Shown: positions 32,461-42,034, counted from the first letter of the stretch. The stretch is DNA of 64,000 nucleotides from Microbacterium sp. No. 7 (GCF_001314225.1 NZ_CP012699.1:1-64000), one strand, 5' to 3'. Translations and numbers: made by a program. Notes: a model not told the origin generated them from the sequence alone.

Positions 32461-32658
32461 CGTTCTCCTCCTTCTGCCTGGATTTTGGGATGCCGAATCG
32501 ACGGCCGAGGAACGACCGCCGATGGTGTTCTCACGTCGAGGCTAGGGGAGGAATCTGAGGGGGTCAAGCCCCCGACGAGACTCACTTAAAGTGCCCGCGA
32601 AACGCCTTCGGTGCCTCATCTGAGAATGCCCGCGAAATGGCGACGCTCGGGGCATGGG

Positions 32659-34073
32659 GGTGACGTCCCGCTGAGTGGTGGAGTTTCTCGACACCGTGCG
32701 GTCAGTTGGGTTTGATTATGCCGCAGCGATTTCGGGGATGACCACCTCCTCGATGTGGGCGGTGTTCATGGCGTCGAGTTGCCGCATGGAGTGCTCGGAG
32801 AAGTAGCGGCGGTCGCCGGCTTCCCATTCGTCGTGCTGCTCGACCAGGACCGCGCCGGCCAGGCGCAGCAGCGCGGCGGGGTTGGGGAACACCCCGACCA
32901 CGTCGGTGCGACGCTTGATCTCCTTGTTCACCCGTTCCAGCGGGTTCGTGGACCAGATCTGCCGCCAGTGCTTCTGCGGGAACCCAGTGAACGCGAGCAG
33001 GTCGTCTCGTGCGTCGGAGAGCATCTCGGCAACCTTCGGGTGCGACCGGTCGAGCATGCGGACGACTTCGTCGAACTGGGCCTGAACATGCTCCTTGTCG
33101 GGTTGGGCGAAGATCGTGCGGATGATCGAGGCGACCATCTCGCCGCTGGCCTTGGGCACCACCGCGAGGACGTTGCGCATGAAGTGCACCCGGCAGCGTT
33201 GCCAGGCGGCGCCCTGCAGAACGGTGCTGATCGCTTTCTTCAGCCCGGTGTGGGCGTCGGAGATCACCAGTTGCGTGCCGGCCAGCCCACGGGCCTTCAG
33301 AGAGCGCAGGAAGCTGGTCCAGAACGGCTCACTCTCGGTGTCGCCGACGTCGAAGCCGAGCACTTCGCGGCGTCCGTCTGCGGCGACGCCGACGGCGACG
33401 ACGATCGCCTGCGACACCACCCGATGATTCACTCGTGCTTTGCAGTAGGTGGCGTCGAGGAACACATACGGGTAGCCCATCGTCGCAAGATCGCGGTCGC
33501 GGAACGCGGCGACCTCGGCGTCCAGGTCGGCGCAGATCCTGGACACCTCGGACTTCGAGATCCCGGTGTCGGCGCCGAGCGCCTTCACCAGGTCGTCGAC
33601 CTTCCTCGTGGAGACGCCGTGCAGGTAGGCCTCCATCACCACCGCGAACAGTGCCTGATCGACGCGGCGACGTCGCTCCAGCAGCGACGGGAAGAACGTC
33701 CCCTGCCGCAGCTTCGGGATCCGCAGCTCCAGATCCCCGGCGGTCGTGGACAGGGTCCTCGGTCGGGAGCCGTTGCGCTGTGTCGTCCGGGTGGACGACC
33801 GTTCGAACGGGGCGGCACCGATCAACGCGGTCGCTTCCGCGTTGATCAGCTCCTGGTAGAGCGTCTCGGTCGCGACCCGGATCCGGTCGGTGACATCGGT
33901 GAGTTTCAGTTCCCCGAGCAGCTCGAGCAGGGCAGACTGGTCAAGAGCCATCGTGCGTTTGTGTCCTTCCGTGAGTTTCCTAGACAGTTCTCACTGACCA
34001 TCGCACGATGGCTCACCACGTTCACGACGTGACACTCGAGCCCGAGAACTACACCACTCCCAGGGACGTCACC
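32659..34073 (-). mobile_element. IS256-family element B, 8-base target duplication
   Basis: Tips GGTGACGTCCC on both ends (reversed at 34063-34073). GGCATGGG flanks both sides (32651-32658, 34074-34081). Inserted inside the DDE element 32586-35393. Confidence 0.95.
32716..33951 (-). CDS. IS256-family transposase B
   Basis: A 411-residue transposase of the same type as element A (MALDQSALLELLGELKLTDVTDRIR; YPYVFLDATYCKAR; LVISDAHTGL; WSTNPLERVNKEIKRRT). Complete. Many substitutions relative to A, so the two elements arrived independently. Confidence 0.95.
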   Translation of the reverse strand: MALDQSALLELLGELKLTDVTDRIRVATETLYQELINAEATALIGAAPFERSSTRTTQRNGSRPRTLSTTAGDLELRIPKLRQGTFFPSLLERRRRVDQALFAVVMEAYLHGVSTRKVDDLVKALGADTGISKSEVSRICADLDAEVAAFRDRDLATMGYPYVFLDATYCKARVNHRVVSQAIVVAVGVAADGRREVLGFDVGDTESEPFWTSFLRSLKARGLAGTQLVISDAHTGLKKAISTVLQGAAWQRCRVHFMRNVLAVVPKASGEMVASIIRTIFAQPDKEHVQAQFDEVVRMLDRSHPKVAEMLSDARDDLLAFTGFPQKHWRQIWSTNPLERVNKEIKRRTDVVGVFPNPAALLRLAGAVLVEQHDEWEAGDRRYFSEHSMRQLDAMNTAHIEEVVIPEIAAA

Positions 34074-34076
34074 GGC

Positions 34077-35336
34077 ATGGGAAGCGAGTTGTCGGTGCGG
34101 TCACGTGCGGAGATCACAGCGAAGTACGCCAAGGCGTATGCGAGGGTGTCGAAGAAGGAGCGGGGCCGGCTGCTGGGCGAGGTGGTCGCGGTGACGGGCT
34201 GGTCCCGTGACAACGCCCGCCGCAGGCTGGCCGCCGCCGCCAAGCCGCGGCCTCGGGCGGTGACGCCGCAGCGGCCGCGGCCGCGGAAATACTCCTACGA
34301 CGCGGTGAAGGTGCTGCAGCTGGTGTGGGCGTTCGCCGGATTCGAGTGCGGGAAGTACCTGGCTGCCTCGATGATGGCCCTGCTGGACGCGCTGGAGCGC
34401 CACGGCGAACTCGTGCCCGGAAAGGCGCGGTACTCGGCGCAGGTGCGCGCCGAGCTGCTCGGGATGAGCGCGGCAACGATCGACCGGTACCTTGCACCAG
34501 CCCGTGCGACGGACCCGCTGCGCGGGGTCTCGACGACGAAGCCGTCGCCGCTGCTGCGCTCCTCGATCACGGTCCGTAAGGCTGGCGACGAGGTCGAGGA
34601 CGCCCCCGGGTTCTTCGAGGGCGACACCGTCGCGCACTGCGGCCCAACGCTCAGGGGCGAGTTCGCCCGGACGGTAAACCTGACCGACATGCGCACCGGG
34701 TGGGTGTTCACGCGCTCGGTCCGCAACAACGCGCACGTGCACATCCTGTCCGCCCTCGACGCAGCGGTGGAGGCAATCCCCTTCGAGATCGTCGGGCTGG
34801 ACTTCGACAACGGATCCGAGTTCATCAACCATGACGTGGTCGGCTGGGCCGCGGGCCGGAAGATCTTCTTCACCCGGTCTCGGCCCTACAAGAAGAACGA
34901 CCAGGCCACGATCGAATCTAAGAACAACCACCTCGTACGCCGTTACGGGTTCTACTGGCGCTACGACACCCCCGAAGCGCTGATCCTGCTCAACCAGCTC
35001 TGGCCGCTGGTGAACGACCGGCTGAACTACTTCACCCCGACCAAGAAGCCCACCGGATGGGCCACCGACGCCGCCGGGCGCCGCAAGCGCCTCTACGACA
35101 AGCCAAAGACCCCGATCGACCGGCTCCTGGACGCAGGGGTGCTCTCCCCGGCACAAGAGGCCGAGCTGCGCGCCCGCCGCGACGCACTCAACCCCGCCGA
35201 GATCGCCCGCCGCATCCAGTCCCTCCAAGACCACCTCACCGGCCTTGCACGCGACACGACCCTCGCCCTCCAGGCCGTCTCGGCCACGCCACTGCCCGAC
35301 ACCAGCCGCGGCGTCCGTCTCCGCCCCGCCAGCTGA
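34077..35336 (+). CDS. rve-type DDE transposase
   Basis: A 419-residue transposase with helix-turn-helix (ERGRLLGEVVAVTGWSRDNARRRL) and an integrase-type core: D in FFEGDTVAH (~182), D in LDFDNGSEF (~241) and probable E in ATIESKN (~278). The group is IS481-like or an unclassified relative. The start ATG lies within the 8-base duplication made by element B, so the coding part survives but its upstream DNA has been replaced. Confidence 0.88.
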   Translation: MGSELSVRSRAEITAKYAKAYARVSKKERGRLLGEVVAVTGWSRDNARRRLAAAAKPRPRAVTPQRPRPRKYSYDAVKVLQLVWAFAGFECGKYLAASMMALLDALERHGELVPGKARYSAQVRAELLGMSAATIDRYLAPARATDPLRGVSTTKPSPLLRSSITVRKAGDEVEDAPGFFEGDTVAHCGPTLRGEFARTVNLTDMRTGWVFTRSVRNNAHVHILSALDAAVEAIPFEIVGLDFDNGSEFINHDVVGWAAGRKIFFTRSRPYKKNDQATIESKNNHLVRRYGFYWRYDTPEALILLNQLWPLVNDRLNYFTPTKKPTGWATDAAGRRKRLYDKPKTPIDRLLDAGVLSPAQEAELRARRDALNPAEIARRIQSLQDHLTGLARDTTLALQAVSATPLPDTSRGVRLRPAS

Positions 35337-35401
35337 CCCGATCTCGCGGGCATTCCTACTTGAGGCACGGGTCAGATTTCGCGGGCACTTGACAATGAGG
35401 C

Positions 35402-35648
35402 ACCACGGCCCCTTGGAGTGGTGTAGTTCTCGGTGATCCTTCTGCTGTTGATGTTGGTTAGGCGCTGAGTTCGAGGATCGTGTCGGTGGTCACCTCGCTT
35501 GTGGTGTCGGGGACGAAGGTGAGGCGGGACTTGGCGAGGATGTCGAGGCCGAGGTAGCGGCGGCCTTCTGCCCATTCGTCGGTCTGCTCGGCGAGGACTG
35601 CGCCGACGAGGCGGATGATCGCATCACGGTTCGGGAAGATCCCCACGG
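35402..35648 (-). mobile_element. third IS256-family element, end fragment
   Basis: Begins with an IS256-like tip containing GGAGTGGTGTAGTTCTCGG and continues with ~60 codons of a transposase C-terminus (NSVGIFPNRDAIIRLVGAVLAEQTDEWAEG) ending at 35458. Cut off at 35648 by the Tn552-like transposon. The remainder was not found in the window. Confidence 0.75.
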
Positions 35649-35743
35649 AGTTCGGCGCTCTTCGGCGGTGTTCTGCGATCGCTCCTCGTCGCGTCTGAGC
35701 TTTGCGGCATCGGGTTGCGACGCACCCGCGTCGTCGGTGCAGA

Positions 35744-36508
35744 CTAGTCAGAGGTAGTGCCCGCTGGCCGGTCGAGGCCGACGAAGTCCTGCATGGCGCG
35801 AGCGAACTTGTCCTGCTTGCCTGCTTGGACGACGGTTGCACCGTAGCTGATGGCGATTGTTGCCATGGGCCAGTCGAACTTCTCGGCCTCGCGTTCCGCA
35901 TCGCCAGACAGGTCTAGCGCCCGGTCCTGGATGGTGAACGACACCCACTGGACCCCATCACTGGCGGTCGCCGCGAGGATCCAGCAGGACTCCCTGTCGG
36001 CTTTCCCACAGCTTTCAGACTGCTCATCGACGACGAATGGTCCGAGACCGGCCCGCTCGGCTGCACGACTGGCCGCATCGAGTACCGTTTGCCACTTCGC
36101 TCGGTCCGGCGTCCCCTCCGAGGCGAGCTCGCAGCAGTTGACGGTGATCAGCATGGATTCCCCGCCGTACCCGTTCCCCACTTGGGCGTGCCAGTTGTCG
36201 TCTGAGAACCAGGTCGATTCGGGGGTGGCAGGGACCAGGGCGATACCTGACTCGTCCGTGATCGCTTCGGCGATGTCTTTGGTGATGCGCGTTGCTACGG
36301 GCTGCAACTCGACCTGATCCGGGTAGCCGATGAGCGCTTCTCCGTCCTGACCGGCATGCGCCGGATAGTTCATCCACTCGGCAACAACTTGCTCACCCGC
36401 TGCGTTCGTGTGGATGGTCGTTGGCGACGGCGTTTGACCGAAGGCTGCGCACCCCGTCAGCAACGTCAGCGCTGCAAGAACTAGCGCGACCCGCGGGACA
36501 CACTTCAT
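35744..36508 (-). CDS. lipoprotein of the PadR operon
   Basis: A 254-residue lipoprotein. Residues 1-20 form a signal peptide with lipobox LLTGC, so Cys ~19 would be lipid-anchored on the cell surface. The mature part has no recognised domain but contains two Cys pairs (CCEL; SCGKADRESC) that may form disulfides. It overlaps the upstream membrane gene by ATGA. Envelope-related role inferred from the operon only. Confidence 0.75.
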   Translation of the reverse strand: MKCVPRVALVLAALTLLTGCAAFGQTPSPTTIHTNAAGEQVVAEWMNYPAHAGQDGEALIGYPDQVELQPVATRITKDIAEAITDESGIALVPATPESTWFSDDNWHAQVGNGYGGESMLITVNCCELASEGTPDRAKWQTVLDAASRAAERAGLGPFVVDEQSESCGKADRESCWILAATASDGVQWVSFTIQDRALDLSGDAEREAEKFDWPMATIAISYGATVVQAGKQDKFARAMQDFVGLDRPAGTTSD

Positions 36509-37836
36509 GCCATCACCGCCGGGGCTGCGGGTCCGTCGTGAACAGCGCTGGGATGCTTCGACTGACCGCCGCTTCGGCCGCGGAGCGCGACGATCACGCC
36601 GAAAATCGGGACGGCGAACGCAAGCACAGGTATTACCGTGATGCCGATGAGCGCTGCGTAGGCGATGCCACTGGCGATACCCACAGCGACACGGGCTGCG
36701 AGCGGTCCGCGCAGGCGCGGAGTGGCCCACCAGGCCAGGGCGCCGCCGCCAAGAGCAGCTGACAGCGTCATCCATGGACCCATGCCCTCCCACTCGGGGG
36801 CGAACATATAGGCAACGGCGACTGCGATGAGAGCGACGACCGCGACGCAGAGCGGCCCCCACACGACGATGCGTCCGCGGTGTTTCGACGCATCGAGCCC
36901 GACCGCAGCAAGGAGGGGGATGCTGGCGGCGAGCATGATCGTAATGCCCTGGCCCATCGCCACGGTGCCATCCGTCGCTCCCGCAGACCACGCGGTGCCG
37001 GTGAGAGCGTAGGCCACGCCCACGAGTCCGCCGGCCACGCTGAACCAGGCCAGCCGCTGCCCTGAACGTCGGGATTCATCGGCGCGTGATGGCGACCTGA
37101 GCGCGTGCGTGGGCGTCGCGTCCCCCCGTTCGACGGTGCGCAGCGCCACGATGGCCACGATGACGGCAACGACGTTGGACATCACAGGATTGATCAGTCC
37201 GACGCCCAAGACGGGAGCAGCCAGCGCGCCGACAATAATCGCGATGGCGATGCGGCCAAACCCCGGTATGCGGGTTGGGGTGAGCACGCCGTCGAGAAGA
37301 AGCGCGAGCCCGAAACCACCGACAACCCAACCGCCGATGAAGAGCGGCACCCACGCGGCTGCCAGTCCGGCAAGGGCGATGCCAGCATCCGCGAGATCGA
37401 AGCCCCGCGCCCACGACAGTTGCGCGAGCGCGGCAAGAATCAGCGCACCGACAAGCACGGCGAGCACGATCAGCGTACGAAGCGGCGCGATCCATCCACG
37501 GGAGCGGATCAGCGCAACAACTCCGATCAAGGCTAGGACAGGAGCTATCCCAGTCGTCACTACTCCCGTGTAAGCGCCCCGCAGACCGAGCATCCACACA
37601 CCCGAGCTAAGGACGAGCGCGACTACCGACGACCAGAGAGCGACCCGGGTATCCAAGCGCATCGCCAGGCCGTTCACCATCGCTGAGAGGGCCTCATCGC
37701 GAGACGGTCCCTTCCTGCCCTCGTGCTCGGCGTGATCAAGCAACGTGCCGAGCAGCACGTCCCCATTCGCCGCACGCCACCACGCCGGATACCAGCGCAG
37801 CAACCGCTCGAACGCGTCAGCACCGCGCCGGCTCAT
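36505..37836 (-). CDS. multi-pass membrane protein with HAAS-like N-terminus
   Basis: A 443-residue protein. The first ~55 residues are a cytosolic helical domain (RLLRWYPAWWRAANGDVLLGTLLDHAEHEGR) typical of proteins next to PadR regulators, followed by about ten membrane segments in pairs from residue 65 to the end. Function unknown. Overlaps both neighbours by ATGA; co-transcribed with the PadR gene. Confidence 0.75.
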   Translation of the reverse strand: MSRRGADAFERLLRWYPAWWRAANGDVLLGTLLDHAEHEGRKGPSRDEALSAMVNGLAMRLDTRVALWSSVVALVLSSGVWMLGLRGAYTGVVTTGIAPVLALIGVVALIRSRGWIAPLRTLIVLAVLVGALILAALAQLSWARGFDLADAGIALAGLAAAWVPLFIGGWVVGGFGLALLLDGVLTPTRIPGFGRIAIAIIVGALAAPVLGVGLINPVMSNVVAVIVAIVALRTVERGDATPTHALRSPSRADESRRSGQRLAWFSVAGGLVGVAYALTGTAWSAGATDGTVAMGQGITIMLAASIPLLAAVGLDASKHRGRIVVWGPLCVAVVALIAVAVAYMFAPEWEGMGPWMTLSAALGGGALAWWATPRLRGPLAARVAVGIASGIAYAALIGITVIPVLAFAVPIFGVIVALRGRSGGQSKHPSAVHDGPAAPAVMA

Positions 37837-38186
37837 GCCAACGCCGCCGGCGTGAAGGCGAACGCTGACTTATGCGTCGTCAACTGGGCGCGAGCCGCGC
37901 GAGCGGCCTGCTCCATCGAGTCGACCTCCTCCGAGAGTCGTGCGGCGCCCTCGTCAGTGATGACAAAGTAGCGCCGCGCGCGACCATTTACGATCTCCTC
38001 GCCATCAGCGCGGATGGACCCGTTCGCCTCAAGTCGCTCCAAGGCCGCATAGAGCGTGGGCACCTTCAGCGAGACCCGCCCATCGGATGCTGTCGCCGCC
38101 ACCTGAAGGATCTCGTACCCGTGCCGACGGTGCGACGCTAGCGCAGTCAAGATCCAAAACGACGGTGGGGCTAGGGGAATGGTCAT
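37833..38186 (-). CDS. PadR-family regulator
   Basis: A 117-residue winged-helix regulator: SFWILTALASHRRHGYEIL, VPTLYAALERLEANGSI and RRYFVITDEGAARL are the PadR core, followed by a dimerisation helix. The start ATG at 38186 is ten bases from a perfect 23-base palindrome, its probable operator. Confidence 0.9.
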   Translation of the reverse strand: MTIPLAPPSFWILTALASHRRHGYEILQVAATASDGRVSLKVPTLYAALERLEANGSIRADGEEIVNGRARRYFVITDEGAARLSEEVDSMEQAARAARAQLTTHKSAFAFTPAALA

Positions 38187-38195
38187 ATCACCAAC

Positions 38196-38218
38196 CATAT
38201 TCTCGCAGCGAGAATATG
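38196..38218. promoter_or_regulatory. perfect palindrome, likely PadR operator
   Basis: CATATTCTCGC, one central A, then GCGAGAATATG. It lies just upstream of the padR start and could block transcription of the whole leftward operon. Confidence 0.75.
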
Positions 38219-38419
38219 ACAAGCGGCCCACGTTTCCGCTACTGCGAACGATTATGTCGGTGTTGCAGAAACGTACAGCTTTCCGAGACAGTGGCCTGTC
38301 GCCGAGAAGGCTCGGTTCGAGTGCCGCGATTCCGTGGCGGTGCATGTCTTGCAAATTCGTCTCAACGCAAAGTGTCTCGGCCGGGTGACGACCGAGGGTT
38401 TCTGAGTCACAATGGCCAG

Positions 38420-39013
38420 GTGAGACTTCTTGGATACACCCGGGTCAGCACATCAAGCCAGGATGCACAGCTGCAGCTCGACGCGCTCGTTGGCGCCGGC
38501 GTTCAAAAGCGTGATGTGTTCGCTGACGTCACATCCGGCAGCAAGACGGCGGTCGAGCGTCGAGGGATGAAGAAGCTTCTCGAACACGCTGAGCCCGGCG
38601 ACACCGTCGTCGTCTGGCGCGTCGACCGACTCGGCCGATCCCTGATCGACGTCCTCAACACAGTGAACCTACTGCGCGATCGCGGCATCCACGTGCGCTC
38701 GATCTCCGATGGCATCGACCCGACGACATCGACGGGCCGGCTAATGCTCAACATGCTGGCCACACTCGCCGAGTACGAGCGTGAGTTGATTGTCGAACGA
38801 GTCAACGCCGGCATCGCCGCCGCCAGGCAAAACGGAACCCGATTCGGTCGGCCCGTGTCTGACCCGGTCGTGATCGCGGAGAAGCTGCAGCTCGTAGCTG
38901 ATGCGCGTTCCCGGGGCCGCACGGCGGAAGATGCGGCCCGTCTCGTCGGGTGGAGCCGAGCGACCCTGTACCGGCATCAGCAAACTCACGCTTCACACGC
39001 CGCGACGATGTAG
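38420..39013 (+). CDS. tnpR: serine resolvase TnpR
   Basis: A 197-residue serine recombinase (GYTRVSTSSQDAQLQ with catalytic Ser ~10; RVDRLGRSL; EYERELIVERVNAG) with a C-terminal helix-turn-helix (TAEDAARLVGWSRATLYRHQ). Starts GTG after a short purine run. It resolves cointegrates of the transposon; a res site should lie in 38220-38419, where I see no clear repeat structure. Confidence 0.9.
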   Translation: MRLLGYTRVSTSSQDAQLQLDALVGAGVQKRDVFADVTSGSKTAVERRGMKKLLEHAEPGDTVVVWRVDRLGRSLIDVLNTVNLLRDRGIHVRSISDGIDPTTSTGRLMLNMLATLAEYERELIVERVNAGIAAARQNGTRFGRPVSDPVVIAEKLQLVADARSRGRTAEDAARLVGWSRATLYRHQQTHASHAATM

Positions 39014-39018
39014 CGGTC

Positions 39019-40410
39019 GTGGACGGTGAGGGGCGGTGGCGGATTCTTCGGCTGCATGTCGAAGACCAGATTCCCCTCGCCGCCCTCGCCCGAGAATCCC
39101 GGATCAGCGCGAGAACACTTCAACGCTGGCATCACCTGTACCGCGATGGCGGCCTCGCCGCGCTCGACGCTCAGCCTCGCGGTGACCGCGGAGCGCGACG
39201 GACCCAGCCTGAGACTGTGGCGTTCATCGAACGCCTGGCATTGACGAGACCCCGTCCCGCCCTTGCTACGCTCCATCGCCTCGCCACTGCGGACGCAACA
39301 CGGAGGGGTGTTCCCGCGCCGAGCTATTCGACGGTCAGGGAGATCGTCATGGATCTCGACCCGGCGTTGGTGACCCTCGCGTTAGAGGGGCCGGCGTCGT
39401 ATCGGGACAAGTTCGAGCTGGTTTTCCGTCGCCGTGCCGATCACCCGAACCAGACGTGGCAGTCCGACCACACCGAACTCGACATCCTCATCGTCGGCGC
39501 CGACGGTAAACCGGATCGACCCTGGTTGACCACGGTCCTAGATGATCACTCCCGCGCGATCTGCGGCTACATGGTGTTCACCGGCGCACCGTCTGCGATA
39601 AACACCGCCCTCGCGCTCCGGCAGGCGATTTGGCGCAAGACTGACCCCGCCTGGGCCATGTGCGGGATCCCCGACGTTCTGCACGTCGATCACGGCTCCG
39701 ACTTCACCAGCCATCATCTGGAACGTACCGCGATCTCGCTACACATCCGGATCATCCACTCCACCGTCGGCAGACCTCAAGGGCGAGGAAAAATCGAGCG
39801 AGTCTTCCGCACCATCAACACCGAGCTCCTCGCAGTGCTGCCCGGGCACCTCGACCGAGGCAGCAGGAATCCGAAGCCAGTCCTCACCCTGACAGAGCTT
39901 GATCGGGCAATCGGCGCGTTCATCGCGACCTACAACGACCGAATTCACAGCGAACTTGGGATCTCTCCGAAGGCTGCGTGGATCGGCGACGGGTGGCTTC
40001 CTCGCATGCCCGACAGCCTCGAAGAACTCGACGGTCTGCTCCTCACCGTCCCGAAGAACAGAGTCGTGCAACGCGACGGCATCCATTTCCAAGGCCAGAG
40101 GTACCTCGCGCCGACTTTGGCGCCGTTCGTGGGACGAACAATCACCATCCGATACGACCCCCGCGACATCTCAGAGATCCGCGTCTACGACCGCGACACG
40201 TTCATCTGCACAGCCATAGACGAAGCCCACCCGAACCTCCGCCTCAGCCTCCGCGACATCGAAACCGCACGCCGGGCACGGCGCCGAGAACTGCGCCGCA
40301 CAATCAACGATCGGATCGCCACGGTCGCTCCACGTGAAGAACCCCGCGCGCCAGTGCCCGCGCTCACCCCGCGGCGGCCACGGCTGCGCACCTACGAAGA
40401 GGACGAATGA
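39019..40410 (+). CDS. tniA: Mu/TniA-type transposase
   Basis: A 463-residue transposase: N-terminal helix-turn-helix (PLAALARESRISARTLQRWHHLY), rve core with D in WQSDHTELDI (~149), D in VLHVDHGSDFTS (~223) and E in GRGKIERVFR (~258), then a Mu-type C-terminal domain. GTG at 39019 chosen, five bases after the resolvase stop; upstream frame overlaps the resolvase. Overlaps the ATPase gene by ATGA. Confidence 0.92.
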   Translation: MDGEGRWRILRLHVEDQIPLAALARESRISARTLQRWHHLYRDGGLAALDAQPRGDRGARRTQPETVAFIERLALTRPRPALATLHRLATADATRRGVPAPSYSTVREIVMDLDPALVTLALEGPASYRDKFELVFRRRADHPNQTWQSDHTELDILIVGADGKPDRPWLTTVLDDHSRAICGYMVFTGAPSAINTALALRQAIWRKTDPAWAMCGIPDVLHVDHGSDFTSHHLERTAISLHIRIIHSTVGRPQGRGKIERVFRTINTELLAVLPGHLDRGSRNPKPVLTLTELDRAIGAFIATYNDRIHSELGISPKAAWIGDGWLPRMPDSLEELDGLLLTVPKNRVVQRDGIHFQGQRYLAPTLAPFVGRTITIRYDPRDISEIRVYDRDTFICTAIDEAHPNLRLSLRDIETARRARRRELRRTINDRIATVAPREEPRAPVPALTPRRPRLRTYEEDE

Positions 40411-41222
40411 TGAGCCACGGATTCATCGTCACCAAAGAACACCGACGCTTCACCGAGTTCGCGAACGCCGTCCGGAAAGAGAAGACGATCGGGATCTGCC
40501 ACGGCGCAGCGGGCGTCGGGAAGACGAACTCCGCCCGCCGCTACGCGAGCTGGGACATCCTCGAGCCGTACATCAACGAATGGGGTCCGCGCGGAGAGCA
40601 CGACGCGAAGCATTACGCACTGGCGAACCGATCTCGGGCCGTCTTCTACACGCCCGAAGTCCTCTGCCGCCCCAAAGACCTCATGCAGGACATCGACCAC
40701 TGGCAAATGAAAGTCGGCATCTGCGCCGACGAACACCTCAGAACACTCAACCCAGACACCGGGTCCTTCTGTCAGAGAGACGTCAAACACCTCGTCGAAC
40801 TGCTCATCATTGACGAAGCCGAACGGCTCACCCCGACAGGGCTGGAACTGCTCCGGGACCAACACGACCGCACCCACCTCGCGATCATCCTGATCGGCAT
40901 GCCCGGCATCGACGAACGTTTCCGCCACTACCCGCAACTCTTCAGCCGGCTTGGTTTCTCACATCAGTACCGAAACCTAGGCCGTGAGGAACTCCTGTTC
41001 GTCCTGGATCGCCACTGGAAGCGCCTCGGAAAGACCCTCGATCCGGACGACTTCACCGACGCGCAGGCCATCGCCGCGATCGAACGCATCACCCGCGGCA
41101 ACTTCCGCCTCCTCGAGCGACTCTTCCCCCAGATCAACCGGGTACTCAGGATCAACCAGCTCGACACCATCACCGACGACGTCGTCGAAGCCGCCGCCAG
41201 CATCCTCGTCATCGGAAACTAG
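40407..41222 (+). CDS. tniB: transposition ATPase (TniB/TnsC type)
   Basis: A 271-residue AAA ATPase with Walker A GAAGVGKT (~36-43), Walker B LLIIDEAER (~132-140) and a C-terminal all-helical lid. It selects targets for the Mu-like transposase. Two adjacent ATGs (40407, 40410) are possible. Complete; the transposon tip is 43 bases after the stop. Confidence 0.92.
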   Translation: MMSHGFIVTKEHRRFTEFANAVRKEKTIGICHGAAGVGKTNSARRYASWDILEPYINEWGPRGEHDAKHYALANRSRAVFYTPEVLCRPKDLMQDIDHWQMKVGICADEHLRTLNPDTGSFCQRDVKHLVELLIIDEAERLTPTGLELLRDQHDRTHLAIILIGMPGIDERFRHYPQLFSRLGFSHQYRNLGREELLFVLDRHWKRLGKTLDPDDFTDAQAIAAIERITRGNFRLLERLFPQINRVLRINQLDTITDDVVEAAASILVIGN

Positions 41223-41431
41223 CGACACCGGACGATCACAGAACACCGCCGAAGAGCGCCGAACTTCACACCCGTCGACGTTGTGGCTTCGTTCGCTTGG
41301 TGGCGGGGTTTTTGCAGCGCTCCGTGGCGGTCTTGTTGCCGCGATCACGCAGGACTGGCTGCAGGTAGGTGTCGCGGTCTGAACCGAGAGGGGTGCGCCC
41401 GGTCGGGGCCGTTTGGATCGCTGCCGCTACG

Positions 41432-42034
41432 TCAGAGTCCGAAGGCTCCGCCGCTGACGAGGATCACGATGCCGAGGCCGATGAGAACGATGGGGAAGAG
41501 GATGTGCTCCCAGCGTTCGAGCACTTCTGCGATCGGGGGGCGGGTGGCGACGAACTTTGCCAGGGCCACCAGGACCGCGACGAGCGCGAGGAAGACGATG
41601 CAGTAGGCGACTACTGCGAGAGGTTCCACGCTGAGGAAGACAGGGGTGTAGACGCCGATGTTGTCGCCGCCGTTGGCAAGGGTGACGCCTGCGACTGTCC
41701 ACACGCCGACCTTCTTGCCGGCAACCTTGGCCTCGTCGTCATCGTCGTCATCGTCTCCGCGCCAGGCCTGCCATGCGGCCCAGAGGCCGAGGCCCAGAGG
41801 GATGAGACCGAAGTACGGGATGGCTGCCGAGGGCAGGAATGCTCCGGCACCGATGGTCACCAGGACCGCGGCACCGAGGATGCCGGCGAATCCGAGGTAC
41901 TGGCCGGCCAGAATGCGGGCGGTAGTGCCGCGCTGGCCTGCCCCTCGCGCGAAGAAGAGGGAGAGCACGATGATGTCGTCGATGTTGGTCGCTGCGAACA
42001 GGCCCATCGCCTGCAAGACCGAGGTGAGGATCAT
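41432..42034 (-). CDS. cadD: cadmium resistance transporter CadD
   Basis: A 200-residue membrane protein of the CadD family with about six membrane segments: FAATNIDDIIVLSLFFAR (segment 1), paired glycines in later helices, an acidic cytosolic loop of seven Asp around residue 93, and NGGDNIGVYTPVF mirroring segment 1. Confers cadmium efflux in characterised members. Its ATG at 42034 overlaps the regulator's stop. Confidence 0.92.
   Translation of the reverse strand: MILTSVLQAMGLFAATNIDDIIVLSLFFARGAGQRGTTARILAGQYLGFAGILGAAVLVTIGAGAFLPSAAIPYFGLIPLGLGLWAAWQAWRGDDDDDDDEAKVAGKKVGVWTVAGVTLANGGDNIGVYTPVFLSVEPLAVVAYCIVFLALVAVLVALAKFVATRPPIAEVLERWEHILFPIVLIGLGIVILVSGGAFGL

Larger units (their letters stand above)
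32586..35393 (+). mobile_element. DDE insertion element split by IS256 element B
   Basis: Long inverted end repeats: both ends carry AAGTGCCCGCGAAA (32589 on the left; reversed 35377-35390 on the right) and an internal second copy ATGCCCGCGA. One transposase gene (34077-35336) lies inside. Exact tips and target duplication could not be settled. Element B inserted just upstream of, or at, the transposase start. Confidence 0.8.
35649..41265 (+). mobile_element. Tn552/Tn5053-like transposon with an envelope-type operon
   Basis: Inverted ends AGTTCGGCGCTCTTCGGCGG (35649 onward; reversed ending 41265). Rightward transposition genes (resolvase 38420, transposase 39019, ATPase 40407) and a leftward PadR-membrane-lipoprotein operon as cargo. 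Same overall plan as Tn552 (resolvase, Mu-like transposase, ATPase); no tniQ seen. Confidence 0.88.
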
